From positions 3,038,001 through 3,102,000 of the forward strand of contig JAJGBQ010000004.1 of the NCBI GenBank assembly GCA_022457065.1: DNA of 64,000 nt, given 5' to 3'. Below the pieces are notes generated by a model. That model was not told where the DNA came from and made no database searches. It saw nothing but the letters and a program-made list of their open reading frames with translations. Position 1 is the first letter of the stretch. Each line of letters opens with the position of its first letter. This document shows, piece by piece, positions 22,221 to 32,862 of the stretch. Position numbers and translations under genes: made by a program. This DNA comes from Curvularia sp. ZM96 (Eukaryota > Ascomycota > Dothideomycetes > Pleosporales > Pleosporaceae).

Positions 22221-22412
22221 GCAGGCAATTCTCCGTGAATTTGAAAAGCATCCAGACAGTCTACAGTCAACGATCATTCGGTTCTGCCTCTCGATATCCA
22301 CACCAACAAACCAACACTTTGAAAGAGATTTCTCGAACAAGTCCAAGCAAGTCGCCGCAACCCCATCTATATACACCCATTTTCACATTCTAATACCCGC
22401 CTAGTCAACAAA

Positions 22413-22814
22413 ATGAAGTTCTTCGCTTTCGCCCCCGTCCTTCTTGCTCTTGGAGCCATGGCTCGCAACGCCCCCGTTGTAGGAGAGCCTGTGCGCGATC
22501 TTACCGCCGATCGCCCCAACCATGAGGACGTTGAGCGCTCCGACGTCCAGCTCGTGGGCACTGCCTCCATCAACCCACGCAGCCTCCGAAGCGGAAACCT
22601 CGTCAAGCGTGAATGCCAGGCTGCAAACAGCTATGGCTGCTCTGCCAAGGGTTGGTGCTGGAAGGAATGTGGCAGTGGTAACTGGTGCTGGACTGCGCAC
22701 AACGGTGGCAGTGGCCAGTGGATTTCTTGCGGTTCTTCCAACGACTGCAACCGTGGCCAGGCTTGCAGCATTGGTGGCTGCAAGGATTGCGGATGCAGTG
22801 GGTGCACCAAATAA
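22413..22814 (+). CDS. Small secreted cysteine-rich protein with Kex2-type pro-region
   Basis: Single exon, 133 residues. Signal peptide MKFFAFAPVLLALGAMA, a polar pro-region of about 50 residues, and a dibasic site NLVKR at about residue 66 after which the mature domain begins ECQAANSYGC. The mature part is about 66 residues with 13 cysteines plus four tryptophans in the block GWCWKECGSGNWCWT, and ends KDCGCSGCTK. This is the layout of processed, disulfide-rich effector or antimicrobial-type proteins. I have a weak memory of similar GWCWKxCG blocks in the fungal IDI-2-like group but cannot confirm it. A strong TATA box, the direct repeats on both sides and the surrounding decayed genes mark it as accessory. 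Confidence 0.85.
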   Translation: MKFFAFAPVLLALGAMARNAPVVGEPVRDLTADRPNHEDVERSDVQLVGTASINPRSLRSGNLVKRECQAANSYGCSAKGWCWKECGSGNWCWTAHNGGSGQWISCGSSNDCNRGQACSIGGCKDCGCSGCTK

Positions 22815-23494
22815 GTTGAGGTAGCATGGAGAAGTATGCTTAGAGGTCGTGTATGCTACTTGTAGCGTGCGCCCCTGTAGGCTGCTGCTTAGAAGTAGTC
22901 AGGGCGCGCATAGTTAAAGAAAATTCAGTCCTTGCTTCATTATAACTCGGATGGCGTTTAAGTGAGGAGATGTTGTAACGAAGTGCTATTATGCTCTTAT
23001 GAAGACATAGCTAGATACCTAGCTGGTAACAAAAGGGTGGTAACATGTCACATCACATTCTCAACTAAAGCTCTATCGCAAGTTCAGACATTAGACATAA
23101 ATTGACTAGCGCCGCCTTGACTCGTCGATTAGGGCGCCTGATTGTCACTAAGATCTGGGCAGAAGGTGCGACAGGTCTCTCTTCCCACACAGCCACACCT
23201 GGATCTTGGCAAAACTCGGTAATGTCGCCCAAACAGATGGCTTTTCCAGCTGCCAACGACCTTGTCATAAAGGTCGGTGTGGCGAAGGGGGAGACCAAAA
23301 GGTCCTACCGTCTGCAGGGTGAAAGCACCGACATCGAATGCGCCGTAGGAGTAAAAGTATATGTTGCCACCAGTGCCGGTGGAGGTCAGCTCCCGGTCAG
23401 CGAGGCCAAGAATATACCAGGGCTGAACGATGGATAGGAAGATCAGGCTTGCGGGAGTGTTGGTGGTTGTGAGGATTGGGCGGCCGAGTGATGC
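22815..23494. other. Intergenic with 3' hairpin and right copy of the 105-bp repeat
   Basis: Just after the secreted-protein stop, GTGCGCCCCTG (22868-22878) and CAGGGCGCGCA (22901-22911) can pair around a 22-nt loop. The repeat copy is at 23071-23175. A frame at 23181-23437 is open on both strands but matches nothing I know. Confidence 0.5.
23071..23175 (+). repeat. 105-bp direct repeat, right copy
   Basis: Begins CTCTATCGCA and ends GGTGCGACAGG. Pairs with 21672-21776; the two copies bracket the secreted-protein gene at 22413-22814, about 1.4 kb apart. Confidence 0.75.
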
Positions 23495-24171
23495 TTATGG
23501 ACCCCAGTTGTCGTCAGGAACGCAGGAGCAACCGTAAAAGCTGCTGCGACAGTAGGCGTTACCGCGAGCATTGAAGCCGCCGTTGCATTCGTTAAGAGAG
23601 CAGCTCCTGCGCTGACCGCAGGTCGAGGCGACTGGAAGAAAGACGCAGCTCTCAAATTTGTCGCGGCAGCGGGCCGTGTTGGAGTTGCCGTCCAAGGCGC
23701 CGTTGCAACCGTCGAGGTCGCATTGGCGGACCGTGCCGCACCCGAGCGTGTTCTGCGGAAGGGGCGCGTTAGTCAGCAACTATGGGCGAGTGAATGGAAT
23801 CGTCACGTATTCTAGTACATGTGTGGTAGAAGTGCATTATAATAGATGGAACCACTTATCGGCGTAGGATTGCAGACACAGCCCTGGAAATTGTCCTGGC
23901 AACGCGCAACGCCCTTCGAGTCGAAGCCACCAGCACAGCCATTAAGATCGCAACTCTGCTTGTTCCTGCAAGTATTTGGCGTCGCATCGTAGTCGCAGCC
24001 ACTGAAGAAATTTTTGCACCTGGGATACCGGCTGGGGCTGTCTAAGTTGAAGCCGCCCCAACAATTGCCCTTATCGCCGAAAACGGCAATCTGGCCTCTA
24101 TTCCCCTCCCAGAGATCGACGAAGTGTCTCCCTTGTTCTTTTCTCTCAAATATCTTGAAGGAGTGGTGAGC
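23495..24171 (-). pseudogene. Cysteine-repeat protein C-terminal part, probably decayed
   Basis: Minus-strand frame open from 24171 (bounded by TAA at 24172-24174) to 23859, then again 23752 to the TAA at 23495. It encodes HFVDLWEGNRGQIAVFGD followed by about four units of 35-38 residues built like CDLNGCxGGFDxxGxARCxxNFxGCxC. Joining the two parts needs a 106-nt intron (23753-23858) with a good CCGCAG acceptor, but its donor reads ATAAGT where GTAAGT is expected, as if G had changed to A. One repeat unit has lost a cysteine (CVFLP). I found no start codon or signal peptide. Similar cysteine repeats occur as tails of fungal secreted proteins, but I cannot name the family. Confidence 0.5.
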
Positions 24172-25472
24172 TTAGCTCGAACACCAATATATGTAGATCT
24201 CAACTCTGTCACATAGGGCGCACAGCTTCCATGTCGGCAATGGCCATAGCTAATTAAGTGTGACATGTGGTTCTCAATTAGAAGCTATAGAGATGTCTGG
24301 TTTGCAGCCCAATTCGCATCTATTTCTTTAGCTACCGTTAGGCTATTGCAAGTGCAGAGATGTCGTTAGCATGGGACTGCCTCATATCACACTTAGCCAC
24401 CACTACCGCTTCGAGTAAGAATCTTTTTTGTAAAAGGTATCGATTTAGTGTGACTTAACCTCTTCGTAAAGACAGTGGATACTAATGAAGTGACCTGCAG
24501 CAGGAACATGCCGCCGCCAAAGATATTCTCAGCAGTTATGATACAGGCTCAGCTATCAAGACAACGGGCGTTGTGGGCTGACTCACATCATTATCATCTG
24601 TTCATATTCGTGTAATGAATAGCCAGTAATTTAGTCACTCTTTGTCGCAAGAGATCGTACGTGGCGTCATGGCGAGTTTAATCCTAGAGAAGATGCATTC
24701 AATTGGTTCAGCACCAATATACGGTGTTGTATACCTCAGAGATATTCAATTTCACACTGTTGTGCATTTGCATAGAGAGTTCCTAATGGAGTCCTCAATG
24801 CAATTGGAAAATTACCTTACTGAGCGACAATCCATTATCGACTAATGTGAACAGTAAGCAGTACGAGCGTGATACACAAAAGGCAGCCATGAGCTTCCTA
24901 CGGCAGAGCCGCTCGACCCAAAGAACGTGGTAACTGATGATTAAGAAGTTACTGAAATAGAGTGGAGGTTGAGGGAATATATCCCCTGCTAGTGCGATAC
25001 ATTACAGCCACATGACTCGATTTGGACAACCATGATCCCACAAAATAAGCGCTAAATCTCTACGCATGACCCGTACCTAGCTAGCATCGCCAAGACAGCT
25101 GCTTTGGAAACAAGCCTCGATTTCACAGGTGAGATGATAATGCGAGGCGCTTGACACTAACCATTACAGTCATCGTCAAGGACGGGAGTGCCCGCCAAAT
25201 ACGCAGACTACAATGTCAGCCACAGTACCTATGCCAATTGTGACGGTAGTACAATATCGAATGTAAGATTTAATCTTTCTTGAGCGACTCAGTACATGTC
25301 TTCATGGCGATATTCTGGATACTACAACTTTCCATTTTGGTGATGAAAAAATTGGTGTTTTAGTACGGGGTGTAATTGTATAAGAAGCAATGCTCTTCTT
25401 CATAGTTTTATCACTACATCAGAGTACACCGCATCACTACCAGACCAGCAAACCTCGAAAAAAACATTGACA
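24172..25472. other. Gene-free stretch in accessory block
   Basis: About 1.3 kb with no supported gene, relatively AT-rich with many short frames. It ends in the promoter of the next small secreted protein. Confidence 0.5.
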
Positions 25473-26008
25473 ATGATGTTCAACACTCTTCTTACAGGCG
25501 CTGCTCTGTTCGCCGCTCAGGTCTATGGCGTCCCTACCATCGTGAAACGAGGAGAGGGTATCCATCTGGTCAATTGCTACGGACCAGGAAAGTCTTTCTC
25601 GGGAGTTGCAGTAGGCCTTCCTTTTGTTCCTCCAGATATCAGAGCTGTGTCCGTTAACCAAAGTGAGCAGTACTGTGCCAACGACGGCGCCTGCGGCAAC
25701 CCTAGCAGCAACGACTGGGTGTCGCTTGGCGGTAAGAACCAAGTTACTACTTGGGAGGACATACCTTACCGTGTGACCTTTGGCTCTGGAGTCAACTTCC
25801 ATTTCTTTGTTGAGAACAATGCGCAGGGTAAACAAAATTACGCTGTGGTTGAGTAAGTCTTTAACAATAGTCAACACTCGACCTAACTAACTCCTGTAGC
25901 ACAACTGCTGGAAATGACTTCCGAGGTTTCACTGGATACAAGGACGATCAGCACCTTCTTTTCAATCGTGACGGTGCAGGTTGTTACAGTATCTACTACT
26001 ACGTCTAA
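25473..26008 (+). CDS. Small secreted protein, family unknown
   Basis: Model 25473..25852 joined to 25900..26008 (intron GTAAGT..TGTAG with CCTAACTAAC branch), 162 residues. I use the ATG at 25473; the next codon is also ATG. N-terminal signal peptide MMFNTLLTGAALFAAQVYG, then PTIVKR that could be a dibasic processing site at about residue 27. The mature domain has four cysteines, a VNCYGPGKSFSG start, a Trp-containing middle (NDWVSLGG) and an aromatic end SIYYYV. Predicted all-beta by its alternating pattern. I do not recognise a named family. The frame, intron and signal peptide together make it a convincing gene. Confidence 0.85.
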
Positions 26009-26476
26009 GTAACAACACGTCAGCGTGTGTTCTAAACCAAGCGTTAGTTTAGGGCGTAGCAGAGGAAGAGTCTGGATCTAATGTATATAGCTTAAGTGCT
26101 CCTGTCAATATAGACGTAACTTATATCTCTTCCGCGCAATTCAATGTGTCAAAGTGATAGCCCATACCAAGATAACTCCAAGGTCGACCGCCACTAATGA
26201 TTATCAGGATTTAGCCTTGGTCCAAACTTGCTGCAAAGGACTATAAAGTGGTCGAATGGCTTGTAGATAGTCTTTTCGCGTTAATTTGCTCCTATGTCTC
26301 CATATATTGTGTAATATGCGCTGATGAGGCAATGCCACAAATTATGCAGAGATGTGGGCAGCGAGGATAATTATCCAAAGTGGTTGTTGCATAGACTAAG
26401 AGCGGGACGGCCCGCCATGGCGTGTGAACTCTCAACTTCGTCTCATTCGCGCTCCGCTCATCTCGCAACCTCAACC
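26009..26476. other. Intergenic
   Basis: Boundary between the accessory block and conserved genes. An upstream in-frame ATG exists at 26417 but lacks conservation signs. Nothing else seen. Confidence 0.5.
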
Positions 26477-27569
26477 ATGCCGCGTCGTAGTTGGACACCG
26501 GAGGAATCCAGAGCGGAACTTCCGCCCCGCGCTGAATCCTCAGCGCATGGGGCGCGCAGTCACAAGCGCCATCACCGCTCGCACCGTTCCCGCTCCCGCT
26601 CTCCTCGCCGCGATGACGACAGCCACCGCCATAAGCGAACGCGAACGCGATCGCGCTCACCTGCACGGAAACCCGTAGAGCTGCCGTACAAAGCGAAACA
26701 ACTATCAAAGCGCCAGTATGACGAGTACCGACCACTGTTCCAGTCGTACCTGGACATCCAGAAGCAGATCCAACTCGACGATCTAGACGAACGAGAAGCG
26801 AAGGGGCGATGGAAAAGCTTCGTCAGCAAATGGTACGCGTGAACCTTCCCAGGAAAAAAGCACGAGGATATTGTTTTGACTTTACAGGAATCGTGGAGAG
26901 TTAGCACGAAGCTGGTACGATCCATCTATGCTCAAGACAGCGCAAGAAACAGTGCAATCGTACCGCGCATCTTCTTCACACACCCCAGCCAAACGAGAGT
27001 CGCCCAGCTACACACCTAGAGAAGGCGCAGAGGATGATAGCGATGACGAGTTCGGCCCAGCGCCGCCGACGAATCTAGCACGGCACTCTGGCCACGGGCC
27101 AACCATACCCAAACTCGATGATCTGACATACAGGAACGAGCTGCGGGATGAAGACCAAGCTCGAGGGCAGTCTGAGTACATGGATGATCTGCGTTATTCG
27201 CGCAAGGTCGACCGCAAAGCACAGAAAGAACGCCTGGAAGAACTTGTGCCACGCGCAGACCCTGGCAGCCGCGAGCGCCAACTGGAGAAGAAGCGTGAGA
27301 CGACGTCCACATTGCAGTCATTCCGCGATGCCAAAGAATCCGGAGATGTAGACGTTGCCGAATCGGATCTCATGGGTGACGATGGCATTGACAATTACAA
27401 GAAAAAGAAGCGGGAGCAGGAACGGCAGAAGAATGAGAGGGAGATACGACGTGAGGAGATTGCGCGGGCGAGGGACGCAGAGAGGAATGAAAGATTGGCT
27501 GAGAGAAGGGAGAAGGAGAATAAGACTATGGAGTTTCTGAAGCAGATTGCGAAAGAGAGGTTCGGATAG
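26477..27569 (+). CDS. RS-rich nuclear protein (HEL117/SCI1-like)
   Basis: Model 26477..26832 joined to 26888..27569, 345 residues; the join makes SKWNRGELARSWYDPSML. I start at MPRRSWTPEESRAEL. Residues ~25-60 are an Arg/Ser/His-rich stretch (SHRSRSRSPRR, RTRSRSPARK) typical of splicing-linked proteins. A helical block KQLSKRQYDEYRPLFQSYLD to FVSKWNRGELA follows and resembles the fungal proteins often labelled RNA helicase HEL117 and plant SCI1, though no helicase motif is present. The C-terminal 120 residues are highly charged coiled coil, ending EFLKQIAKERFG. Nuclear role in RNA processing is inference from composition. Confidence 0.8.
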
Positions 27570-27772
27570 CAATGGTTGGTTGCTTTAGTTTGTGCAGGTG
27601 AGAAAGGTGTATTAGAGGGATTCTCCAAGTAAAGGAGATTCCGCTTGCGGTCTTCTGCCACGCAAAGATGATTGACGAATTCCCAACGCCATTGAATGCT
27701 CCACCAACACCTTGCTGTATTGCAAAACCCAGATCATTTCAGCATGAAAATCCACATCTCAACGTCACTTCG

Positions 27773-28418
27773 TTATTCGTCGTCGAGGATGGAGCTCGCT
27801 AGTGCTCCAAACAAAGGAACCTCGCATCGGTCGAGCGTCGCCGCTGATGCAGATATCAGTACGCAGATCCAGGATATATGCAAAAGAATTGAGCTTACCG
27901 TCAAGATACGCCCTCCACGTCAGCCAGCCAATGAGCGCCAAGTCCCCAATCAGCATGACCCACGAGATGAAGCTCGACCAGCTAAATATCACGTGCACGA
28001 CAAAGATGAATGCAAACAACAGACTGCTCTGCCACGCATGGAAGCGCACATAGTCGCTCTGGTGCTCAAACATGAGCAGCAAGACACCGCCTGCGGGCGG
28101 GAGCAACAGATATGCCAGACAAGCTTCGTAGTCGAGGCGCCAACCTAGCGATGTGGTGAACATGTCGATGTCTTCACGGGAACGGCCGAAGCCCGTGTTG
28201 CGCGAGGGCTGGTCCCATGCTATGCGCTCTGTTTCGGGCTCGCCAAGGGGAGATATAGGCGATTGGCCTTGGAAGTAGTCCTGGTGGTCGTAGGGACGCG
28301 TAGGCGGGGATGTGATGGTGCGGGAGCGGTCGACGGATGTTCGGGGCGAGCGGAGTGGTGGGGACAGGGCACGCGACGATTCGGGGATGTCTTGGTACGG
28401 GGCGAAGTTGGCTGCCAT
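27773..28418 (-). CDS. Conserved fungal membrane protein (DUF4870-like topology)
   Basis: Model 28418..27899 joined to 27843..27773, 196 residues; the 55-nt intron has GTAAGC and ATCAG ends, giving a C terminus TLDRCEVPLFGALASSILDDE. Residues 1-90 are polar and Ser/Pro-rich. Then three or four hydrophobic segments: ACLAYLLLPPAGGVLLLMF, SSLLFAFIFVVHVIFSW, and ISWVMLIGDLALIGWLTW. The pattern 'AYLLxPxxGxxLLxxEhxxxxVRFHAWQ' is that of small DUF4870/Tic20-like membrane proteins; location and function unknown. It is convergent with the RS-rich gene, with a 203-bp gap. Confidence 0.8.
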
Positions 28419-29125
28419 GGCGTCTCCTTTTGCGGTACTAGGAGGCGATTCTAGGTGTTTTTCCTCGAGAGCTCCGCTGCTCTGCTATCGTGGGAGGGTG
28501 AAAAGTGGAGTGGAAGGATGGGACATGTCGAGGAAGGCGCAGCCGGCGTCATGGTCGTCGGACAGGGATTCAAGCTGGGGCAGCGACAGGGGTCCACGGC
28601 TAGCAGCAGAGGCACGTGACTGATCGTTTTAGGACACTTCCGTGGCGTTACTCCGCTGCAGGAACGCTGCGCAGTCATCATGGGCGGCGTGACCGGAGAC
28701 TGACTACTCACGCCAGCCTTCACGTGCGCTGCTGGAGTAGAAACAGATTATGCAACGGGTCTTGTGCGGGGATAGACAAAAAGAAAGCAAGGAAAAGGAT
28801 TCATCCTGTGGCTTGGCTCGTCAGCGCGGAGTCTCACATTTCCATCGTCACAAGGACGCGGCGCAGCGCCTCATGTCACCAACTGCATCCAGACATGTAT
28901 CATCCCATCTCACTCCACACGGTCGACTGTTGGAACCACGTATATGAACCGGCGTTGAAGCCTCTTGCTGGCAATCACTCTCACCGCCTGCCTTGGATTA
29001 AGTACAGCTACTAGTTTGTCCCGTCTCTTTCCGAATCCATCAACGCCACAGAACACGACTACGAGACGCCAGTTCCCTTAGTCTTTCCAACCTTCCCTAG
29101 TACACCATCGGCATCCTACTTCACA
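28419..29125. other. Divergent intergenic region
   Basis: Shared upstream region of the membrane protein (minus) and the NRDE protein (plus). C/T-rich tracts before 29126 suit a fungal promoter. No gene seen. Confidence 0.5.
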
Positions 29126-30136
29126 ATGTGCATCGCTATACTCACGACAGCCCACCCGGACTATCCCTTCATACTACTCAACAATCGAGATGTTTGTCTT
29201 TTCTCATCGACTTGACCTTGCGCGAAACTCATCCCCTGATAGGAATACCTCCATCGCCCCACTGCAGAAGCAACATGGTGGCCTTCACCAGATTCACAAG
29301 TTCTAGGTGGTTACGATCTTCACCGCCCGGTACATGGCACCTGGCTCGGAGTCACCCGCCAAGGCCGCATCGCCGTACTGACCAATTACCGGGAAGAGGA
29401 CCAGACCATTGTGGAGGGTGCACGTAGCAGAGGTCTGATCCCAAATGCCTGGCTAAAATCTGATCCCGCCAAAAAAGAGAGCACCGAGGAGTTTGCTAGG
29501 AGGATGATTGAGGAAGATGGTGTCGAAGGCGTAGGTGGCTTCTCGCTGTGTTACGGTTTCATGCAGGATGTAATCAAAGGAGAAGGAAAGGGCCTAGTTA
29601 TTGTGAGCAACCGCACTCCAGACGTCCAGGGCGTGGTTCATCTACTGCAAAAACCCGACGAAACACGCGCTCTCAGCAACGCAGCATACAGCGACCGTTC
29701 CTGGCCCAAAGTCACAAACGGCGAAGCGTGGACCAAAAAGGCGATCGCTGAATCCGTTGCTGCAAACGAAACCCGCGACCAACTCATCGCCCGTCTGTTG
29801 GCCATCTTGAAAATAGACACAATGCCCCGGCAAAAAGAGAATGAAGAGTGGGACATGTATCTCAATCAGCTCCGGCACAGCATCTTTATTCCGGCCATCG
29901 GAAGGGATCATCTAGACGAGCACAAGATGCCTGCGCATGAGATTGGCGACGTGGTCAAGAACAAGGCGGCAGATGCTACGAGCGGGTGCTATGGTACGCA
30001 GAAGAACATTGTCGTGCTGTGCGATCGTCAAGGAAAGGTGACGTATCTGGAGAGAACGCTCTATGATGTTGACGCGAAGCCAATCGAAGAGGGCAAGGGC
30101 GACCGGTTGTTTGAATTTCAAATAGAGGGGTTGTAG
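29126..30136 (+). CDS. TANGO2/NRDE family protein
   Basis: Model 29126..29191 joined to 29243..30136, 319 residues. The short first exon MCIAILTTAHPDYPFILLNNRD is spliced (GTTTGT..GATAG) to EYLHRPT, which reconstitutes the family-naming NRDE motif exactly at the junction. Further family marks: ATWWP, LGGYDLHRPVHGTWLGVTRQGRIAVLTNYRE and the YSDRSWPKV region. TANGO2 proteins are linked to Golgi/ER organisation, lipid or heme handling; the NRDE motif suggests an N-terminal nucleophile-like fold with Cys2 after Met, but no reaction is established. Cytosolic or mitochondrial in other eukaryotes. Confidence 0.92.
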
Positions 30137-31108
30137 ACTGGTTGGACATACATGGGTGTGTGGAACAGAACTATATGTGCTGTATACTATTTTACACTCT
30201 TGCCTTTGTTGTATTAGCAGACTTCAGCTCTTCGGTAAAAAATGTTGAACTATTGGCTGTCAGAGACAGTTCAATTTCTTGGAAGTGAATCCTCTGGGCT
30301 CTATTTGACACCAGACTAAGAAAACAAGATTTGCTTCTTCTTTATCACTTCTACAGTCTCTGGAAGTCTGACTGATCTAAAGTAGGGTTATGGTCTAAAC
30401 AACGTTGAAACAGGATTACTACGTAGCATTAGTCACATAACTTGGTGTCGAAGGCTTTAGTGATCCCTGGCACCCTTATGTTAAGATTAGAGCTTACTAC
30501 ACTAATTTAACTAACAGATGTGATAAAATTCTAGTATAAATAAAGCTAAGTATATCACCATCGCCAAGTCCTGCTGAGTATTTACCACGTGATTTGGACA
30601 CGAGACTCAAGCTAAGGAATTTCTTGAACAAACTCTCAAAATCGAGCTAGTAGCATTGAAAAAGTCGTCACTCCATGGCGTTGCCATGATTTCAGGATCC
30701 AGCTGTTGGTCGGGAGTCATGGAATTTCTATGCCAAGCTCCATGCCAAGAATACCAATACTCCTACCCCGCAATGTATAGTGCTTGGTATTCGAAAACGT
30801 GTATTTCTCCGAAAGTGTTTCGGTTCGAATGCCTACTCTAGTTGCATTTCCTTCCCCAGATACATAAACCACATCTGATATTGACCGGCCCTTCTCACTC
30901 TGGGTATATCATTGTGAAAAGAGGAAGCTCCCATCGGCATCGACTGGCTGCTTGCAATATCACATGAACGTAGAGACAAAATCCAGCGTGCTATGAATAA
31001 TACAAATAGCTAGTATATATCGCTCATAAGACAAACCGTTAAAATCGTATTCAGCCAATTAAGCCCAGTGGAGCAACAAGAATCACGGGACCTCTCTTGT
31101 ACAGAATC
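30137..31108. other. AT-rich gene-free stretch
   Basis: Nearly 1 kb, visibly AT-rich (notably 30480-30560), without a supported gene. It separates conserved genes from the secreted-oxidase trio. Confidence 0.55.
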
Positions 31109-32747
31109 ATGCGTCAAGTTCGGTTTGCATTCCTTGCCTTGATATCATCATCTGTTGTCTTTTCCGAACCATTCAACACCTTCGATGGTCCAGGTTTCCC
31201 TGCGTGTCGCGAAGTCGCAAAAGTCTACGATCCAACCACTGTAGAAGAAACAATTGATATTGTCCGTACAGCTGCAAGCAATGGCACACCTATCAGAGCG
31301 TCAGGTAAAGGCCACATGTGGTATGACACCATGTGTTCTGACAACTCCTCAACTGTGATCGTCCGGACCGAACAGCTCAACCGCATCACTGAATTCGACC
31401 TTCCAGCTGGGGCGCAAGATGGTTCTGTGATGATCGAGGCAGGCGTTACCTTTTTCCAGCTTGCGGAGTATCTCCATCTCAACAACGCAAGCATGGGCTA
31501 TACACTGGTGAACTGGAACATAACATTGGCAGGGAGTATCGCAATGGGTGCGCATCGGAGCAGCCTTCGCGAGGACAGTATGGTGGCCGCAGGTGCATTG
31601 GAGCTCCACATCATTGACGGAAGTGGTGAACTCCGTGTGGTCAAGAGGTCCGAAAGCGATGAGTGGCTCGCTGCATCTACCTCACTGGGTCTGCTTGGAG
31701 TCATTGCCAAAGTCAAGTTCAAGATTTATCCTGATTTCAAGGTTTATGCTAAGCAGGACACGTAAGTACTCTAGTGAACATTTAGATTTGCCATACGCGA
31801 TTGACCAATTTCCTAGTCTCTCTGAAGATAAAGTTCTCAACGGGGATATTTATGGGCTAATCGCGCCGTACGCAACTGCAAACCTTTGGTGGTGGCCCTA
31901 TTTGCGCAAGTTTCACCATCGCTATTACGACCCAGTCCCCGCTGGCTTTTCCGATCAAGAAGGATTTCAATCAACTTTCAGTGTCACAAAGGCTGAAGCT
32001 GATCTTGCAGCAGGTCTGCTGAACTCTGGTGAGTGTTGGGTAAAATTAATGATGCACGTTTACTTACATTCGGAAGGCAAGATCCTACCTACGTCTAACA
32101 TGGCGGCCGAGACATTGTTCTTTGCACTATGGTCACCACCGAACTTTCGTGACAAGAGAACAGATAAGGCAATATCAACTTGGCCAGTATATGGCTGGAA
32201 CTACGACGTGTTGATTGGCGGCCTCTACCCTGGTTATGGAACGCAATGGGACCTTGGGCTTCGAGGTTTGACCCTTGAGCTTGCGTTCCCGGTTACCATT
32301 GCAAATGATGTGCTCAAGCATGTGCGAGAGGCATTCGACAATGAGGCCAAGAAAGGAATCATCATGACATCTACGTATCGTTCTGGTATCAATATCAAGT
32401 TCGGTAAGCCATACAACGACTTACTTGGACAAGTCACCACCGGCACCGAAGACGGTGCAGACTGGGCGAAAGGTGCCATGATGTTCGACTTTCCAACCTT
32501 CAAACCTAGCTGGGGTGATGGCAAGAGGTTCAACGAGGGGTTTTATGACAGGCTGGCTCAAAGCCTGATCGAACAATTTCCATGTCGACCACACTGGACT
32601 AAGAACACAAGAGAGGTCTTCAATCTAACGATGGCAAACAAAAAGATTGATTCTGGAAATCTCAAGAGATTCAAGCGTGTAAGGGAGGAATTTGATCCAA
32701 AAGGAATATTCCGAAGTGTAGTAGGAGAAACCTTCGGACTGTATTAG
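31109..32747 (+). CDS. Secreted FAD-linked oxidase (aldonolactone/alditol-oxidase type)
   Basis: Two-exon minimal model 31109..31761 + 31817..32747 (527 residues); I favour a further intron 32029-32076 (GTGAGT..GGAAG, 48 nt, stop-free), giving 511 residues with LNSGKILPTSN. ATG at 31109 starts a signal peptide (MRQVRFAFLALISSSVVFS). The FAD-binding half has IRASGKGHMWYDTMC, where the His is the usual covalent FAD site, and AGSIAMGAHRSSLREDSMV. The catalytic half is of the D-arabinono-1,4-lactone oxidase type, ending FKRVREEFDPKGIF. VAO-family enzymes oxidise sugar lactones or polyols and release hydrogen peroxide; the actual substrate is unknown. It faces a GMC gene tail-to-tail only 115 bp away. 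Confidence 0.88.
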
Positions 32748-32862
32748 GGGATCAGTTTTGTAGTCTCTAACAGAATAATGTGCAAATGTCAGGAAATCTG
32801 TGCTTCTTCCGTTTATGTGTCTGTACTGCCCAATTTCTCTTTTGACCTACATAAGAAAAGTA

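Noticed and set aside
23102..23437. 111-codon plus-strand frame after the right 105-bp repeat
   Set aside because: It starts inside the repeat copy, has no signal peptide or known motif, and the opposite strand is equally open. Kept only as unexplained sequence.
31548..31816. Continuous 399-codon frame reading from 31548 into the FAD oxidase second exon
   Set aside because: The first part is a different frame from the conserved FAD-binding exon; the splice at 31762-31816 restores the family sequence.
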